A stretch of 64,000 nt of DNA, from assembly GCF_001661345.1 (NCBI RefSeq), contig NW_017962913.1, positions 687,428 to 751,427 of the forward strand, in the 5' to 3' direction. The stretch is from Ascoidea rubescens DSM 1968. Taxonomy: Eukaryota; Ascomycota; Saccharomycetes; Ascoideales; Ascoideaceae. The notes under the pieces are model-generated. The model was given only the letters and a program-made list of their open reading frames with translations. It had not been told where the DNA came from and searched no databases. Numbering within the stretch: position 1 is the stretch's first letter; each line of letters begins with the position of its first letter. Positions 37,968-49,408 of the stretch are shown one piece after another. Made by a program: the position numbers and the translations under genes.

Positions 37968-40900
37968 TTATGAATGAAAAAAGTGAGTATTTTGTCTGCT
38001 TTGCTCATGGATAGCCATACTTTTTTTGTATTCATTTAATTCAAATCTAATTTGTTGAATTTTTTGAGGATTCAAATTTGAACATGTGTTATTCTGCTCA
38101 GAGTGTCTATTATACACTTGTGGAGAATAGGTTTTGTTCACATATATTTTTTTCGAAAATGAAACTTTGGATTCTGAGCTGTTCATAGAATTGGATGATG
38201 ATGATGAAATTGTGCTAATATGTCCTTGATTAACTAGTGATGTAGAGCTATTACTTGGACGAAATGCAAATTCAGCTGGAGCTTTTAATATGCTTTTTTT
38301 GGGCAATGATCCTTTATCACTTGGTGCCTTAAAAACTTCATCCTCGTTTATAACTTTAGTCTTAGGATATTCTTCTTCAGCTTTTTTGGCTTTCTTAGAA
38401 GTCAATTTTAATGATCTTTTTCTCTCAATACTTTTGGATCTAATGATTTCACGATCTTTTGATCCTAAATCAGGTTTGGAAAAATTTGGAAAAGGAGTTG
38501 AGCTAATATCATGTTTCTTGGTATTATCATGATTAGCCTTTTTAGTATCTTCATTATTTAACCAACTACCATCGTTTCCAAATGAAAAATCACCGAGTCC
38601 TAAACTTCCTCTCTGAGTCTCTTTTTCTGCTTTCTTTTGGCTTTTCCCAAAGTTATCAGATTTAAAACTTAGATCACCAAGTTCAGTCTCAAAGTTGATA
38701 GATGGCAATCTAAAATGAGCTTGATTTTCCTCACTGAATTCAAGTTCAACATCAGTATCTTTCTTTTTATTTTTTTTGGATCTTGAAAATACTGATTTTT
38801 TTCTGGTTAAAGAATCCATTTTACCAATGCCCAACAGATTAGAAGACTTGCTCATTGATTTTCTATCAATATTTTGGACATATGATGAGTTTGGTCTATT
38901 TCTATTCTCAGACAAAATAGAGTTTCTGTTATTGTCGTGACTAAAACTCTTTTTAAGTTGAAGTTGTTTAGGGCTATTCGTGCGATTGGTTTTTTCGGTT
39001 ACACTTTTAGATCTTTCTCTCAAATCAGAATCATGTTGAGTTTCAACATTGCTTCCAAATAACTTTGAGAAAAACTTCTTAAAACCCGATTTTTGAGCAT
39101 GACTATTGGTAAGTGATACACTGTTTGAATTCAATTTCGAAGACTCACTGAGATTAATGGGTTTATCTAATTTCTTTTCTTTAACATTATTATATTTGTC
39201 AACTTTTATATCGATTTGTTCAGTAGAGGTTTTGTTCTTGCTTTGAGGATTTAAATCAAAACTAAACTTGCCGTTTTCAAAAATCGGCTCAGAATAATTA
39301 GCTAGTGAAACTTTTATTTCATCATCTTTTGGTCTCAATGTACTAAAGCTTGGTCTGTATGTAGATGTGGAATCAGGCGAAAATAAATTACTTGTTGGAG
39401 AACCCTTTTTCAGAGGAGTTAATGCTGGTGAACTCTTAGCCTTCGATAATGATTTTTTAGAGCTGCTTTTCTCAATTGTTGGCTTAGAAGCCAATTTGAG
39501 ATTTTTGTTATCGACAGTATCAGAAGAATCAAGATAAGTTTCAAAATCAAGATAATCAAATAACTCGTTTGAGAGAGAACTAGAACTCTTTTTCGAAATG
39601 ACACTTTGAGATTTTGATCTTTTAACTTGAACAACTTCTTTTTCTTCCTTCTTCACGTTTTTAGCCGCACTGAGATCCTTGTTTTGAAGACCACTGGCCT
39701 TATCAATACTCTCAAAGAAATTGTCGAGGGATTTCTTTTTGTCATGTAATAAACTATTATTAGTTTTATATTGTAATTTGGATTTTCTGTATTTTGATAA
39801 ATTGGCATTTGAAGTTTCATCATCATTAACATCAGAATAGGAATTATTTTCACCATTTGTGATTCTTAGATGTTTTGGCGAGTCATAAGAGTATAAATTA
39901 GGAATAAAATCAATAGAATCACGACCAGGTTCAATCGAACCGTTTTCATTGATTGATTTGCGATCAAATGGGTCTAAGACACTACCAGTACTAAGAGCTT
40001 CCTTTTTATTTACAGTTAGATGAGAATTCTTCGAAACAACTGGCTTTGTTGGTTTAGCAGTAGCAGTAGCAGTAGCAGTAGCGGTAACAGAAGTAGTAGT
40101 AGTAGCAGAAGTAGTAACAGCAGTAGAAGTAGCAGGTGAGTCGTGAAGTTGTTCGAATTTGTTGCGACGTAAACTAAACAAACCTTTTTTCTTCTTTTCT
40201 ATTGAATTTTTATGTGCTGAACTCTCAACAGAATTGAAATCAGAAAGAGCATTCATATTACTGATTAATTTGGAGATATTTGTACCAATTGGACGATTGG
40301 AAGTAGAAAGTTGTTCATTATTTTTGTTATTAACTTCTTGAGCAAAAGCGTTAATTTTCCTTTCATTGAAACTTTCAAGACTTTCTTGAGGTTCGGGTTT
40401 TACTAAACTCAAACGTTTTTCTAATTTGGCATTAAATAATTCATTTGTTAAATGTTCAGGTTTGAATGGTGAATCATCAACTGATGTTCGGTTGTTAAGT
40501 AACTTTGTGTTTTTCTCATTATCATTGGAAAATTGAGTTTCATATTCAGGTTCAGGAATGACTTGCAAAGAAGGTAGCTGAGAACCTTTAATTGACGGTG
40601 GTTCATCTAAGGAAGTTTGAGAAGTATCATTAGATAAATTGGGTAAAGAAGAAATTGAAGATTTCATGCTATTATCTTGAGATTTTCTGCTGTTTGCCTT
40701 AGTGTCTTTGGAGCTAACAGAAGAAACAGAAGAAATTGGGCTGACCTTTGAAGATGCAGCAGAACGATTAGAAGAGGAGCGGATTGGTAATTCACTGGTG
40801 TTGATAATCTTTCTGGGCTCATTCTCTCTAAGAAATTCAATTTTTTCGTTGCTAGTATTTTGAGGGGCATCGACATTGTCACTTGAGTAGTTGTCACTGT

Positions 40901-43412
40901 TTGTATGATAGCTTCCACTATAACTCGAGGATTCGTTATAATCGGTGTCACTTTCAGCGTCATCCAAGTATTCGTCGTCGTCAAAATCGCCATCTTGGTA
41001 GACAAATTCTCTGTTTTCTTCAAAGCTGTTTTTACCTTCGACCTTGTGTGATTTTTCGTTACCGCTGTTTTCACTATCACTGCCAACATAAAAGCTGTTC
41101 TTTTTTTTTAGATTTTCGATTCTTTGTTTGTTGGAGCCAGTCTTGGACTTGTTTACTTGCTTTGATCTGGGGATATACTGCTCACCATTAGGGAAGTAGA
41201 AGCTCTGTTCGTACTTTGGTTTTCTGTGACGACGTTTGTGATGAGACTTTGATTTCTTTTGTTTTGGTTTGGCAGTGTCGGGATTTTGAGGCTTGTTTTG
41301 AGCGTCGGGCAGGGGCAAAGGAAGGGGCTGGGCGTGGAGCGGAGCCTGGGCCAAGGAGGGCTGCTGGAGCTGCTGGTTGGGAAGAAGTTGAACAGGAGGA
41401 TGGTTGATGAGCTGGGGAGCATGCATCTGAACCGGCAGTTTCATGATGAGAGCAGGGCTGGAGGGCATGCTGTTGTTGTTCATGGAAGTAGCAGGAGATG
41501 GGGGAGGAAATGAGTTGGCTTGGTAATTGACAGGTCTTTGCTGTGGTTGTGGCGGTTGGTTTGGGGGCAAGTTGGGGTCGTAGGTGTAATTGCTGTAAGG
41601 AGGTTGGGTATTGATGTACATGTTATTTGGAGGACCATGTGGTGGTGGTCTTTGGAATTGGTTGAAATTTCTTGGGTTTTGGAGATTGGGTAGAGATTGA
41701 GGATAGTAGTTTTGGTTTTGAAAGGGCTTGTTGTAGTAGTTAATCTGGTTATAATTTTGCGAGTAGTATTGTTGTTGGGGATTAGGAGGCATTGAGGATG
41801 TCATTGGAGAAGAGGCAGCAAAGGAGTGTCTTGATTGAGGAGTGGAAATAGCAGGGATGTTGGTTTCAACAGTTAGAGACTCTCTTTTCTCGGTGCTATC
41901 TTGGTTATCAATGGTTTTTTTAGTTTCTGTAGGATCTGTAGGATCTGTATAATTTGTAGATTGTGAGGTATCTTTTTCATTTTGGTCGGCGGCAGTGGAT
42001 TCGAAATTTTGAGGAATTGTATTATCTGTTTCAATTGGAGTTTTATCGACCGAGTAAGCAGGTTGCAATTGTTGTTGTGGAGGGTAGTAAGGCAACTTTT
42101 GAGGTTGCATGTACATTTGATTTTGGTTTTGATAGTTTTGAGGAATATATTGTTGTTGTTGTTGTTGTTGAGGTGGATATTGTTGGCGGTGTGGAGGAGG
42201 ATGGTTTTGGTAATTTAATTTTTGTAAAGATGGGTTTTGGTTCATCATCATTGAAGTCATTCTTTGAGGATTTCTAGGTATTTGTTTTAAATCAGGGATG
42301 GAAGAAAAACGATTTGATAAGGAAGGATGACGAGTAGGGTTTGCATTATTTTGATTTTGACTTTGATTTTGATTTTGATTATTTTGATTTGGTGTAGGTA
42401 GACTTAGAGTAGCTTCTGATTCTAAAGAGTTTAGTCTTTGAAGAGAAGTGTCTTTATTTAAGTCGCTTTCGGGATTGACATTTTGAGAGGTGTCTTGTGA
42501 ATCAGTTTGGTTGTTTGTAGATGGTTCTTGTGAGACTGAATTCGATAAGGAGGATGGGTCCTGAGGAAAATCTGAGACAGATGATTCAGAGACTGGGGGA
42601 GAGGGATATAAAGGGTTATTTTGGAGAGGATTGTTTTGGATGGGGATTGGTTGGATAGGGATTGGTTGTATGGCGTTATTGTATGGAACATTTTTGATTG
42701 AGTTTGATCTGATTGAGTTTGATCTGGCTGAGTCGATTTCTTGGACAGAAGGATAGTAGATTTGTTGTTGGTTGTTGTAGGGAGTGGAAGGAGAGTGGTT
42801 GATCATAGATTGAGGTCTGATTTGAGCAAAGTTGTTTGTGGGAGTGTTTAAGCTGGGAGATGAGTTATTTATCATTGAGTATAATCTTTGGTTTGATCTT
42901 GAGTTTGGGTTTTGTGGGAATTGAGGGTAGAATTGAGGGTGTAGTTGTTGAGGTTGAGGTTGAGGTTGAGGTTGAGGTTGAGGTTGAGGTTGTTGGGGTA
43001 AGACAGCATTTTGGAGTTGGTTTCTTGGAGACGAGAGAGTGTGGTTTCTTGCTAAGTTCTGGTTATTGAGGTTGTTGTAAGGTTGTTTTTGGTGAAAGTT
43101 ATTTACCAGCGACAGAGCCCGTTTTGAGTTAAGGCAGTAGTTATTTGAGTCAAGTAAGTTGTTATAAGAGGCGTTATTATACTGGTATGGGATAGAATTG
43201 GGATTTTGAATGGGATTTTGAATGAGATTTTGGTTGAAATGTTGATTGGGATTGAAGTTATTTAGATTAGAGAGAGAGGGGTTGGGGTTGGGGTTGGGGT
43301 TGCTTGATATTCTTTTTTTGTTGATATAAGAGTTTTTCTTTGAGAGAGTGTTGGTTCTGTTTAGTAGTTTATCGCTCAAGTCGAATTCAAGACCAGATCT
43401 CGAGGAAGCCAT
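37968..43412 (-). CDS. Large disordered protein with C-terminal PP1-docking motif, Bni4-like
   Basis: This is an 1814-residue low-complexity protein. The N-terminal half is rich in Asn, Gln, Pro and Ser, with a PQPQPQ tract (about 140-155), poly-Gln runs and many proline-directed sites. A basic patch (KPKQKKSKSHHKRRHRKPK) precedes an acidic region. The ordered part is the last about 70 residues: ESKVSFSKKIYVNKTYSPQ, YNRHSEQNNTCSNLNPQKI and a final segment ending in THFF plus two residues. The KVSF fits the RVxF docking motif for protein phosphatase 1 (Glc7), and this C-terminal block resembles Bni4, which directs Glc7 and chitin synthase III to the bud neck. Length is about twice that of yeast Bni4 because of expansions. 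The call depends on the C-terminal block alone. Confidence 0.55.
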   Translation of the reverse strand: MASSRSGLEFDLSDKLLNRTNTLSKKNSYINKKRISSNPNPNPNPSLSNLNNFNPNQHFNQNLIQNPIQNPNSIPYQYNNASYNNLLDSNNYCLNSKRALSLVNNFHQKQPYNNLNNQNLARNHTLSSPRNQLQNAVLPQQPQPQPQPQPQPQPQQLHPQFYPQFPQNPNSRSNQRLYSMINNSSPSLNTPTNNFAQIRPQSMINHSPSTPYNNQQQIYYPSVQEIDSARSNSIRSNSIKNVPYNNAIQPIPIQPIPIQNNPLQNNPLYPSPPVSESSVSDFPQDPSSLSNSVSQEPSTNNQTDSQDTSQNVNPESDLNKDTSLQRLNSLESEATLSLPTPNQNNQNQNQSQNQNNANPTRHPSLSNRFSSIPDLKQIPRNPQRMTSMMMNQNPSLQKLNYQNHPPPHRQQYPPQQQQQQQYIPQNYQNQNQMYMQPQKLPYYPPQQQLQPAYSVDKTPIETDNTIPQNFESTAADQNEKDTSQSTNYTDPTDPTETKKTIDNQDSTEKRESLTVETNIPAISTPQSRHSFAASSPMTSSMPPNPQQQYYSQNYNQINYYNKPFQNQNYYPQSLPNLQNPRNFNQFQRPPPHGPPNNMYINTQPPYSNYTYDPNLPPNQPPQPQQRPVNYQANSFPPPSPATSMNNNSMPSSPALIMKLPVQMHAPQLINHPPVQLLPNQQLQQPSLAQAPLHAQPLPLPLPDAQNKPQNPDTAKPKQKKSKSHHKRRHRKPKYEQSFYFPNGEQYIPRSKQVNKSKTGSNKQRIENLKKKNSFYVGSDSENSGNEKSHKVEGKNSFEENREFVYQDGDFDDDEYLDDAESDTDYNESSSYSGSYHTNSDNYSSDNVDAPQNTSNEKIEFLRENEPRKIINTSELPIRSSSNRSAASSKVSPISSVSSVSSKDTKANSRKSQDNSMKSSISSLPNLSNDTSQTSLDEPPSIKGSQLPSLQVIPEPEYETQFSNDNEKNTKLLNNRTSVDDSPFKPEHLTNELFNAKLEKRLSLVKPEPQESLESFNERKINAFAQEVNNKNNEQLSTSNRPIGTNISKLISNMNALSDFNSVESSAHKNSIEKKKKGLFSLRRNKFEQLHDSPATSTAVTTSATTTTSVTATATATATAKPTKPVVSKNSHLTVNKKEALSTGSVLDPFDRKSINENGSIEPGRDSIDFIPNLYSYDSPKHLRITNGENNSYSDVNDDETSNANLSKYRKSKLQYKTNNSLLHDKKKSLDNFFESIDKASGLQNKDLSAAKNVKKEEKEVVQVKRSKSQSVISKKSSSSLSNELFDYLDFETYLDSSDTVDNKNLKLASKPTIEKSSSKKSLSKAKSSPALTPLKKGSPTSNLFSPDSTSTYRPSFSTLRPKDDEIKVSLANYSEPIFENGKFSFDLNPQSKNKTSTEQIDIKVDKYNNVKEKKLDKPINLSESSKLNSNSVSLTNSHAQKSGFKKFFSKLFGSNVETQHDSDLRERSKSVTEKTNRTNSPKQLQLKKSFSHDNNRNSILSENRNRPNSSYVQNIDRKSMSKSSNLLGIGKMDSLTRKKSVFSRSKKNKKKDTDVELEFSEENQAHFRLPSINFETELGDLSFKSDNFGKSQKKAEKETQRGSLGLGDFSFGNDGSWLNNEDTKKANHDNTKKHDISSTPFPNFSKPDLGSKDREIIRSKSIERKRSLKLTSKKAKKAEEEYPKTKVINEDEVFKAPSDKGSLPKKSILKAPAEFAFRPSNSSTSLVNQGHISTISSSSSNSMNSSESKVSFSKKIYVNKTYSPQVYNRHSEQNNTCSNLNPQKIQQIRFELNEYKKSMAIHEQSRQNTHFFHS

Positions 43413-46244
43413 TTTGAATGGAAAAAAAAAATAATGAGTAAATAAATAAATAAATAAATAATTAAGTAATTAATTAAATAAATTGAGTGATGAGTGGATT
43501 AGTTAGGAGAATGGGTAAAAAATTGGATAATATATAGTGATAGTTGTAGGCTATATTTCCATATGAGGTTAAAAGAGAGAGAGTGTGTGTGTGGAAGGGG
43601 TTCAATTGGAATGAGAATTAGTTATTAATTATCAGATACGATTATTAGATATTCGATATTCGATATGAAGGATCAGGTATTAAATAGTGGTGAATGAAGG
43701 GAATGGAGATTTAATTTATTTTGATTTTGTTTTGAAGTGATTGAAACAAAGAAGAAAGTTTAAAGATAGAAACAATCAAAGAAAGAAAGGAAAAGAGAGA
43801 GAGAGGGAGGAGGAAGAGAGAGAAGAGAAGATATAAAAAAAATTGGATGAAAATAAGGCCCCTTTATACTTAAATTAGTTGGAATACAGTGAATGTAATG
43901 TTTATTTTTAAGGTAATAAGAGAAAAGTGAAATGGAGTAAATGAAATAGGTGAAAGAAATGGAATAGCAGAAAGAAATCGCAGTGAAAACGAGAGTGAAA
44001 TAGTGCAGTAGTGTAATAGTGAGGTAGGTAAATGGAATAATAAAATAATACTGATAATTTAAAATTATTTAAAATAATTTGAAATAATTCAAAATACTTT
44101 AAAATAAAATTGAACAATTTTAAACAATTTTAAATTTGAAAAAAATGTAAAAATTGGAAAAATTGAGAAATTTTAAAAATTTGGAATTGGAATTAATAAA
44201 TTTAGAAATAAAATGTTATAAAATGTTAAATGATTGGGAAAAAGCCAAACAAAAAATAATGTAGAATTTGAAACCCAGAATAGTGTTTAAAAAAAGCAGA
44301 GATTGAAGTGATAGAACCTGGTATTATTATTAGCAGCAGTAAAAGCAAGATTAGTAGAAATTGGGAGTGATTAATTGGTAAAAAAGATGAGTTAAAGTAG
44401 AAAGAAACAAGAACAAAAATAAGCCAAAAGACAAAAAGAAGTCAGAAAAGCAGGATAAATTTGTAGATCGAATTGAGAAAAAACCCAAAATTTCAGTGAA
44501 ATTTAGCTAAAAGGACCCACCTCTTTTAGAAATAGTGGAAAGTGATTGGAAATGATTGGAAGCAGTTGAGGACTGCTGAAGAAAAAGGCGATTGGAATAG
44601 AAAACGATTGGAAAACAAGATCATAGGAAATGAATACCGTTTTCCAGTATTTTCGAATATTTCCCAGTAGCTGAAGATCTTGAAGAAAGCAAAAGAGAAC
44701 CATTGGCCTTTGCTGATTTTTAGACTTGATCTGAATGGAAATCTCCAGCAAGAAACAGAGATAGAAATGAATTGAAAACGGACTGGAAGCGTATGGGTTT
44801 GTAGAGCTTGTATGGGGATAAATAAAGCAAGAGAGTTTCGAGTGAGTACTGCAGTACGAATTGACTTTGCCCTGCACCTGCAAACCCTATTCCAATTTCA
44901 AAGCTAAAATCGAGTCTGAAAATTGCGAAATGATTCATTTTCTAGACCTGTGGATGCGTGTATCCACAGGCACATGCGCACACACGCCGAGCCGGGCCCT
45001 TTTGCTTCTCCCACTCCGCGGTGTATCTCAGCCGGAAATTTTGGGCAGCGTTTGCCTGCCAAAGTGCGACTGACTGTAGAATGTTTGGCAGCTAAAGCAA
45101 GCTCCAGCGACTATTGTTTGGCAGCTCCATGGTTATTTCGCACGAGCACGGGCAAATGCCTCCCCGACACAGCTCCTCTGTTGCTCTTGTCCATTCGCGA
45201 CTCCAGCTCGAAATTCCTGCCCGCGAGCCGCCATTTTCTCTGACCTGCCCGCACGCACCTCATGCGCGAGCAAAGCGCTGTTCACCGATCTGTTCTGGCT
45301 GGGTAAAAATAGACTCAGTATTTGCACCACGGCAACACCGTTCCACAGGCCACTGCCTCGCCGTGGCAGTCTCCGAACGACGGTTCGTGTGTGACGGCTG
45401 GGCTTTCGACCGACCATTTCCTGAATCAGCAGCGCAGGCTGCCCAAACGGAAGTTGCTGCGGCTAGTTGCCTCGGGATGCCTTCCACTGCCGCTGGTCCC
45501 AACAGTCAACATTCTGTTGATTGCGCTCGGGCTGCACGGTGGTTGGCTCGGATAGGTTGCTAGACCCACTCTGCTGGTCTCTCTTGGATCGTGTTGTTTC
45601 TTCTTCCCTTTTTTTGTCAAAACACGAGAACGTACATAAAGATAATGATCATATCGATTCTAAAGAATATACAAAGTACAATCAGCAGTGAAAATCATGA
45701 ATCGCATATAACTGTTCTTTCAGTTCGTAATACTCTTTCTCATGATCTGCCTAAGCTATCTAAATACGCTATTCTGTATTTTCATTGAATCAGCTTTTTT
45801 CACTTTTATTTTTTTCTTTTTATTTCTTTTTCTTTCTTTTTTTTTTCCTTTTCCTTTATTGTATTGTATCCTGTAAATTTATACCAGAATTGATTCCTTC
45901 AAACAATCTTTAACATAGTCATATTCGCAATGCTGTCTATCATAATATCAGTTTCATCTTGTTTTTGATTCATCTGTTTGAGGTTGAAATTTATGTACTC
46001 AACACAAACAAATATATACAAATTCAACTGGCAAACAAGCAAACTATCATTAATTATGTTCATTTATTAATAATATTACTATTATCAATATTGTCACATA
46101 ATATTATACAATATTATATAACATTATATAACATTATATAATTTAATTAAATTTCCTTCTATAATTGAAAATCTATTCATCAACGAATTCTAAATTCTAA
46201 ACTTATAATCAACGGAAACGGTTAATCATAATTATGAAAACCCG

Positions 46245-46394
46245 ACAAAAACAAAAAACAAAAAACAAAAAACAAAAAACAAAAAACAAAAACAAAAAAA
46301 CAAAAAAACAAAAAGACAAATAAAAAATAAAAAATAAAAAATAAAAAATAAAAAATAAAAAATAAAAAATAAAAAATAAAAAATAAAAAATAAC
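46245..46394. repeat. (CAAAAAA)n followed by (TAAAAAA)n array
   Basis: About 70 bp of CA6/CA5-type units pass directly into about 75 bp of near-perfect TAAAAAA heptamers. The whole block has essentially no G on the plus strand and would be a stiff, nucleosome-poor A tract. It lies in the middle of the long BNI4-like/ARC35 intergenic region. Confidence 0.85.
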
Positions 46395-47211
46395 AAAAAA
46401 TAATTATGTCCTAGTTACAGGTGATTGGATGCAATTCTACTAACTCTACTAACAATAATTCTTACAAGACCTCTTATTACATTCAACATCAATAATCAAA
46501 AATTACTACCGCTGTAACGTTTTTGTTTTTATTTACCATACAATTATCACACAACTTTTTTCAATCAGATCAATCTAGAATCACAATTCCACTCCCAGCT
46601 ACTTTAATCCTGTTGTTTATGCTTCTAAATATTCTTCCTAATCTACAAGCTAGTCAAATATCATTCAAATATCATTCAACATTCATTATCATTCACCACT
46701 ATCCACATTGATCTATATTCTATAGCCATTACATGTTTTGAAAAATTTATCCTGCCTAATAAAGTTGCTGATTAAAGTTACCTATTATAGTCACTTGTCT
46801 GGCTACTCGTTTAAGTTCAATTTATTGCTCTTTTCGTTTTGAGTTTGCTCCAAGAAAGTGTATTCTCTTTTCCTCCGTTCGTATCTCCTATTGTTCTTCG
46901 GTCTGTGTTCGGATCTAATTTCTCCGTCAATCGCTTCGACTCTCCATTAACTTTTTTACTATCGGATTATACAATTCGATTCGCTCCCAAATATTAAACA
47001 TATTAGACATATTATAGATATTAAAATATTAAAATATTAAAATATTTCAATCACATTCTACCAGATCATATCATTTTTGATCAATTGATTACCAAATGAA
47101 ATTCCCTTTATTTGAAATCAATCTCTTAATCCAACAACTTATCCTTTTTTCAATCTTATGACAATATCTTACCATACAATTACCACATCAAAGTCTAGGT
47201 TAAAAACATCT

Positions 47212-47240
47212 CATTTCATTTCATTTCATTTCATTTCATT
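47212..47240. repeat. (TTTCA)n pentanucleotide tandem
   Basis: About five to six tandem copies of CATTT occur within the AT-rich part of the intergenic region. Confidence 0.8.
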
Positions 47241-49234
47241 TTATCCAGCATCATAAATCTGGCTTTTTCTCTTCATCCTATGATATCTTTGCCAAAAAAA
47301 AACAAAAAAAAACAGAAAGAAATTAATTGTATAATTAATTAATAATATAATCCTAAAAAATTCTAATTCTTGCTGTTTTTATCTCACTTTTCCCTTCTTT
47401 TTCAAATAAAATATTAATTTGTAAATCAACTGGCTTATCCTATTGTATATCATTTAATCTCTTTGGTCTCATTTAATCCAGTCAGTCAATCAACTTACCA
47501 ATTTATTGGAAATAATATTTAATTCACTTTCACATTTCTTTTCAATCGCTGAGCCCATGTTACAAATAATTATTGTTTCCACTATTTTCCTTTTTTCAAT
47601 TTACCTTATCGACCTCATCTTTCTCATCTTTTTGGAAGGTTGTTATGACAATTTCAATTCAAAATATTCTATCTAAAATATTTGAAAATAGAATTATTTG
47701 AAAATAGAAATACTTGAAAAAAAATTGAAAAAAATCAAAAATTAAAAATAAAATTGGCCATACCATCCGTGCATTTATATCTGTTTATTTGGTCAACAGT
47801 TTAAATCTTATCTAAACACCGTAAATAAAAATATAAATTACAATTATTACAATAATTATAATAATAATTATAAAAAAAAAAATTTACCCACTTACAAACT
47901 AACAAACTTATGGATTTATAAATGTACGAATTTGTGGTAAATATATCCATTGATTTCATCTCACTAAAATTTTATCGAATTTTATCGAATTGTGTATAAT
48001 TTTGTATAAAACTTTTACTCGAGCTCCTATAACTAATCTAAATGATTTAATCGTCAATTTTAATGGTAATCTCAACTCACATTCTCTCATTCTGTTCCCT
48101 TGTCTTAAAAACCAAACACTAGACACTCGAACAATAGTTATCATCTCATTTCTTGCAGCTTGTTGTCCCAGTTCCGCTTTTTTCTTTGCATCGACAAATG
48201 TCACTTCACCGCTTTGGGAAATACAAATTTCAATTTGCAATACCCACCAACCCGGGTTTTTGTTATCTGATTCTCTTTCTTATTGCTGGCCATCGTAAAT
48301 TGCATTGGCATTCTTGCTATTTCGCTTCTGTTTCCCTCTATTGAGGTTGGTTTTCTCCAATCGATCGAACTCTGCTGCTTGCTTTTCCTCTTATCTTTAC
48401 ATCCTTCTTTGTTTACACAATTTGCAAATGTTCTAGACTTTTCACTCTCCCCATGTAACATCCCTATTGTAACAATTCACTGGTAATTTTAATACCAAAA
48501 CATTATCTGAATAATCAATTTCAACAAAACTGCCCTCTCTTTCTTAGCCTTTTCCGCCTCTGCTGCAAAGATATAAATTACGAGCTGAGCTTCCTGCCTG
48601 TTCTCCTGTTTTTATCTCATGTTATCAGGCATTTCAATGCATTTCTTTGTTTAAATTTTTTGGTAAAGACTGAACAACTGAATTTAGAAACCTGAAATAC
48701 CGTTGTTTTGTTACTTATTCGCTGTTTTTCTTGATTGTTTTCATTCAAAAGTACAAATGTTTGATTGTTTGACTCGATTTGTCATTATTTTCTTTTTATT
48801 AACAGCTTTTGTTTATTTCTTACTCCATTTGATATTCTATTTTCCACATTTCATACATTACACCTGGTTTTGCTTGATTTCAATTCATATCTCTATTTGT
48901 ATTACACATCTTACACATGTCTGATGTTGTAACCATTAAGCTTTTCCAAATACATGTTCGCTGAGTCTTGAATCCTGAACAACAAAGAAACATAAACTCG
49001 GCTTTCCTCGCAGAAGTGTACTCATCGCAATCACCGCAATCACCGCAATCACAGCTGATCCGGTAAATGTCGATGATGCACACTTTACGGATTTACTTAC
49101 GTATTCACTCACGGATCGGTGATTAAGTAATATATTAGCTATACATACGTTCTGTGTTGTGAGATTCGATAACCGATTTACGGCCGTTTGTTACGAGTTA
49201 ATACACTTTCAAGCATTCGTTCTAGTCGTTCAAA

Positions 49235-49408
49235 TCAGGATGCAACATTCGATTCAATTAACTCAACTCTTTGATTTAATTCATTGATGTTGGAAACCAT
49301 TGGTGGAGTATCAAGTTCCCTTTCGTTATCACTATCAGTGTTCTTGACTTGGATGCTGTCAGGTTGACAGTCGTCGAAGGAAGGATAGAGATTTCTTCTA
49401 GTGCTCAT
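49235..49408 (-). CDS. Candidate small ORF with coiled-coil end (unidentified)
   Basis: This is a 57-codon minus-strand frame from an ATG (complement of 49406-49408). It begins MSTRRNLYPSFDDCQPDSIQ, continues with an acidic polar stretch (NTDSDNERELDTPP) and ends in a heptad-like segment VSNINELNQRVELIESNVAS before TGA. The same frame continues after the TGA for 18 more codons with matching heptads (FERLERMLESVLTRNKRP) before a TAA at 49178. The composition is unlike random AT-rich DNA. It could be a small coiled-coil subunit, a gene with a recent stop, or a terminal exon. I do not recognise a family. It lies 430 bp upstream of ARC35 in the opposite orientation. Confidence 0.35.
   Translation of the reverse strand: MSTRRNLYPSFDDCQPDSIQVKNTDSDNERELDTPPMVSNINELNQRVELIESNVAS

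Noticed and set aside
44861-45620. Multiple frames up to 149 codons in the BNI4-like/ARC35 intergenic GC island
   Set aside because: Overlap on both strands and low-complexity Ala/Arg/Ser translations point to GC-rich non-coding DNA.
47956-48461. Minus-strand frames, one with the protein-like stretch SGEVTFVDAKKKAELGQQ
   Set aside because: The first has no ATG and the second reads a different frame. No plausible splice joins them and no family was recognised. Left uncalled, though the stretch is worth a database search.
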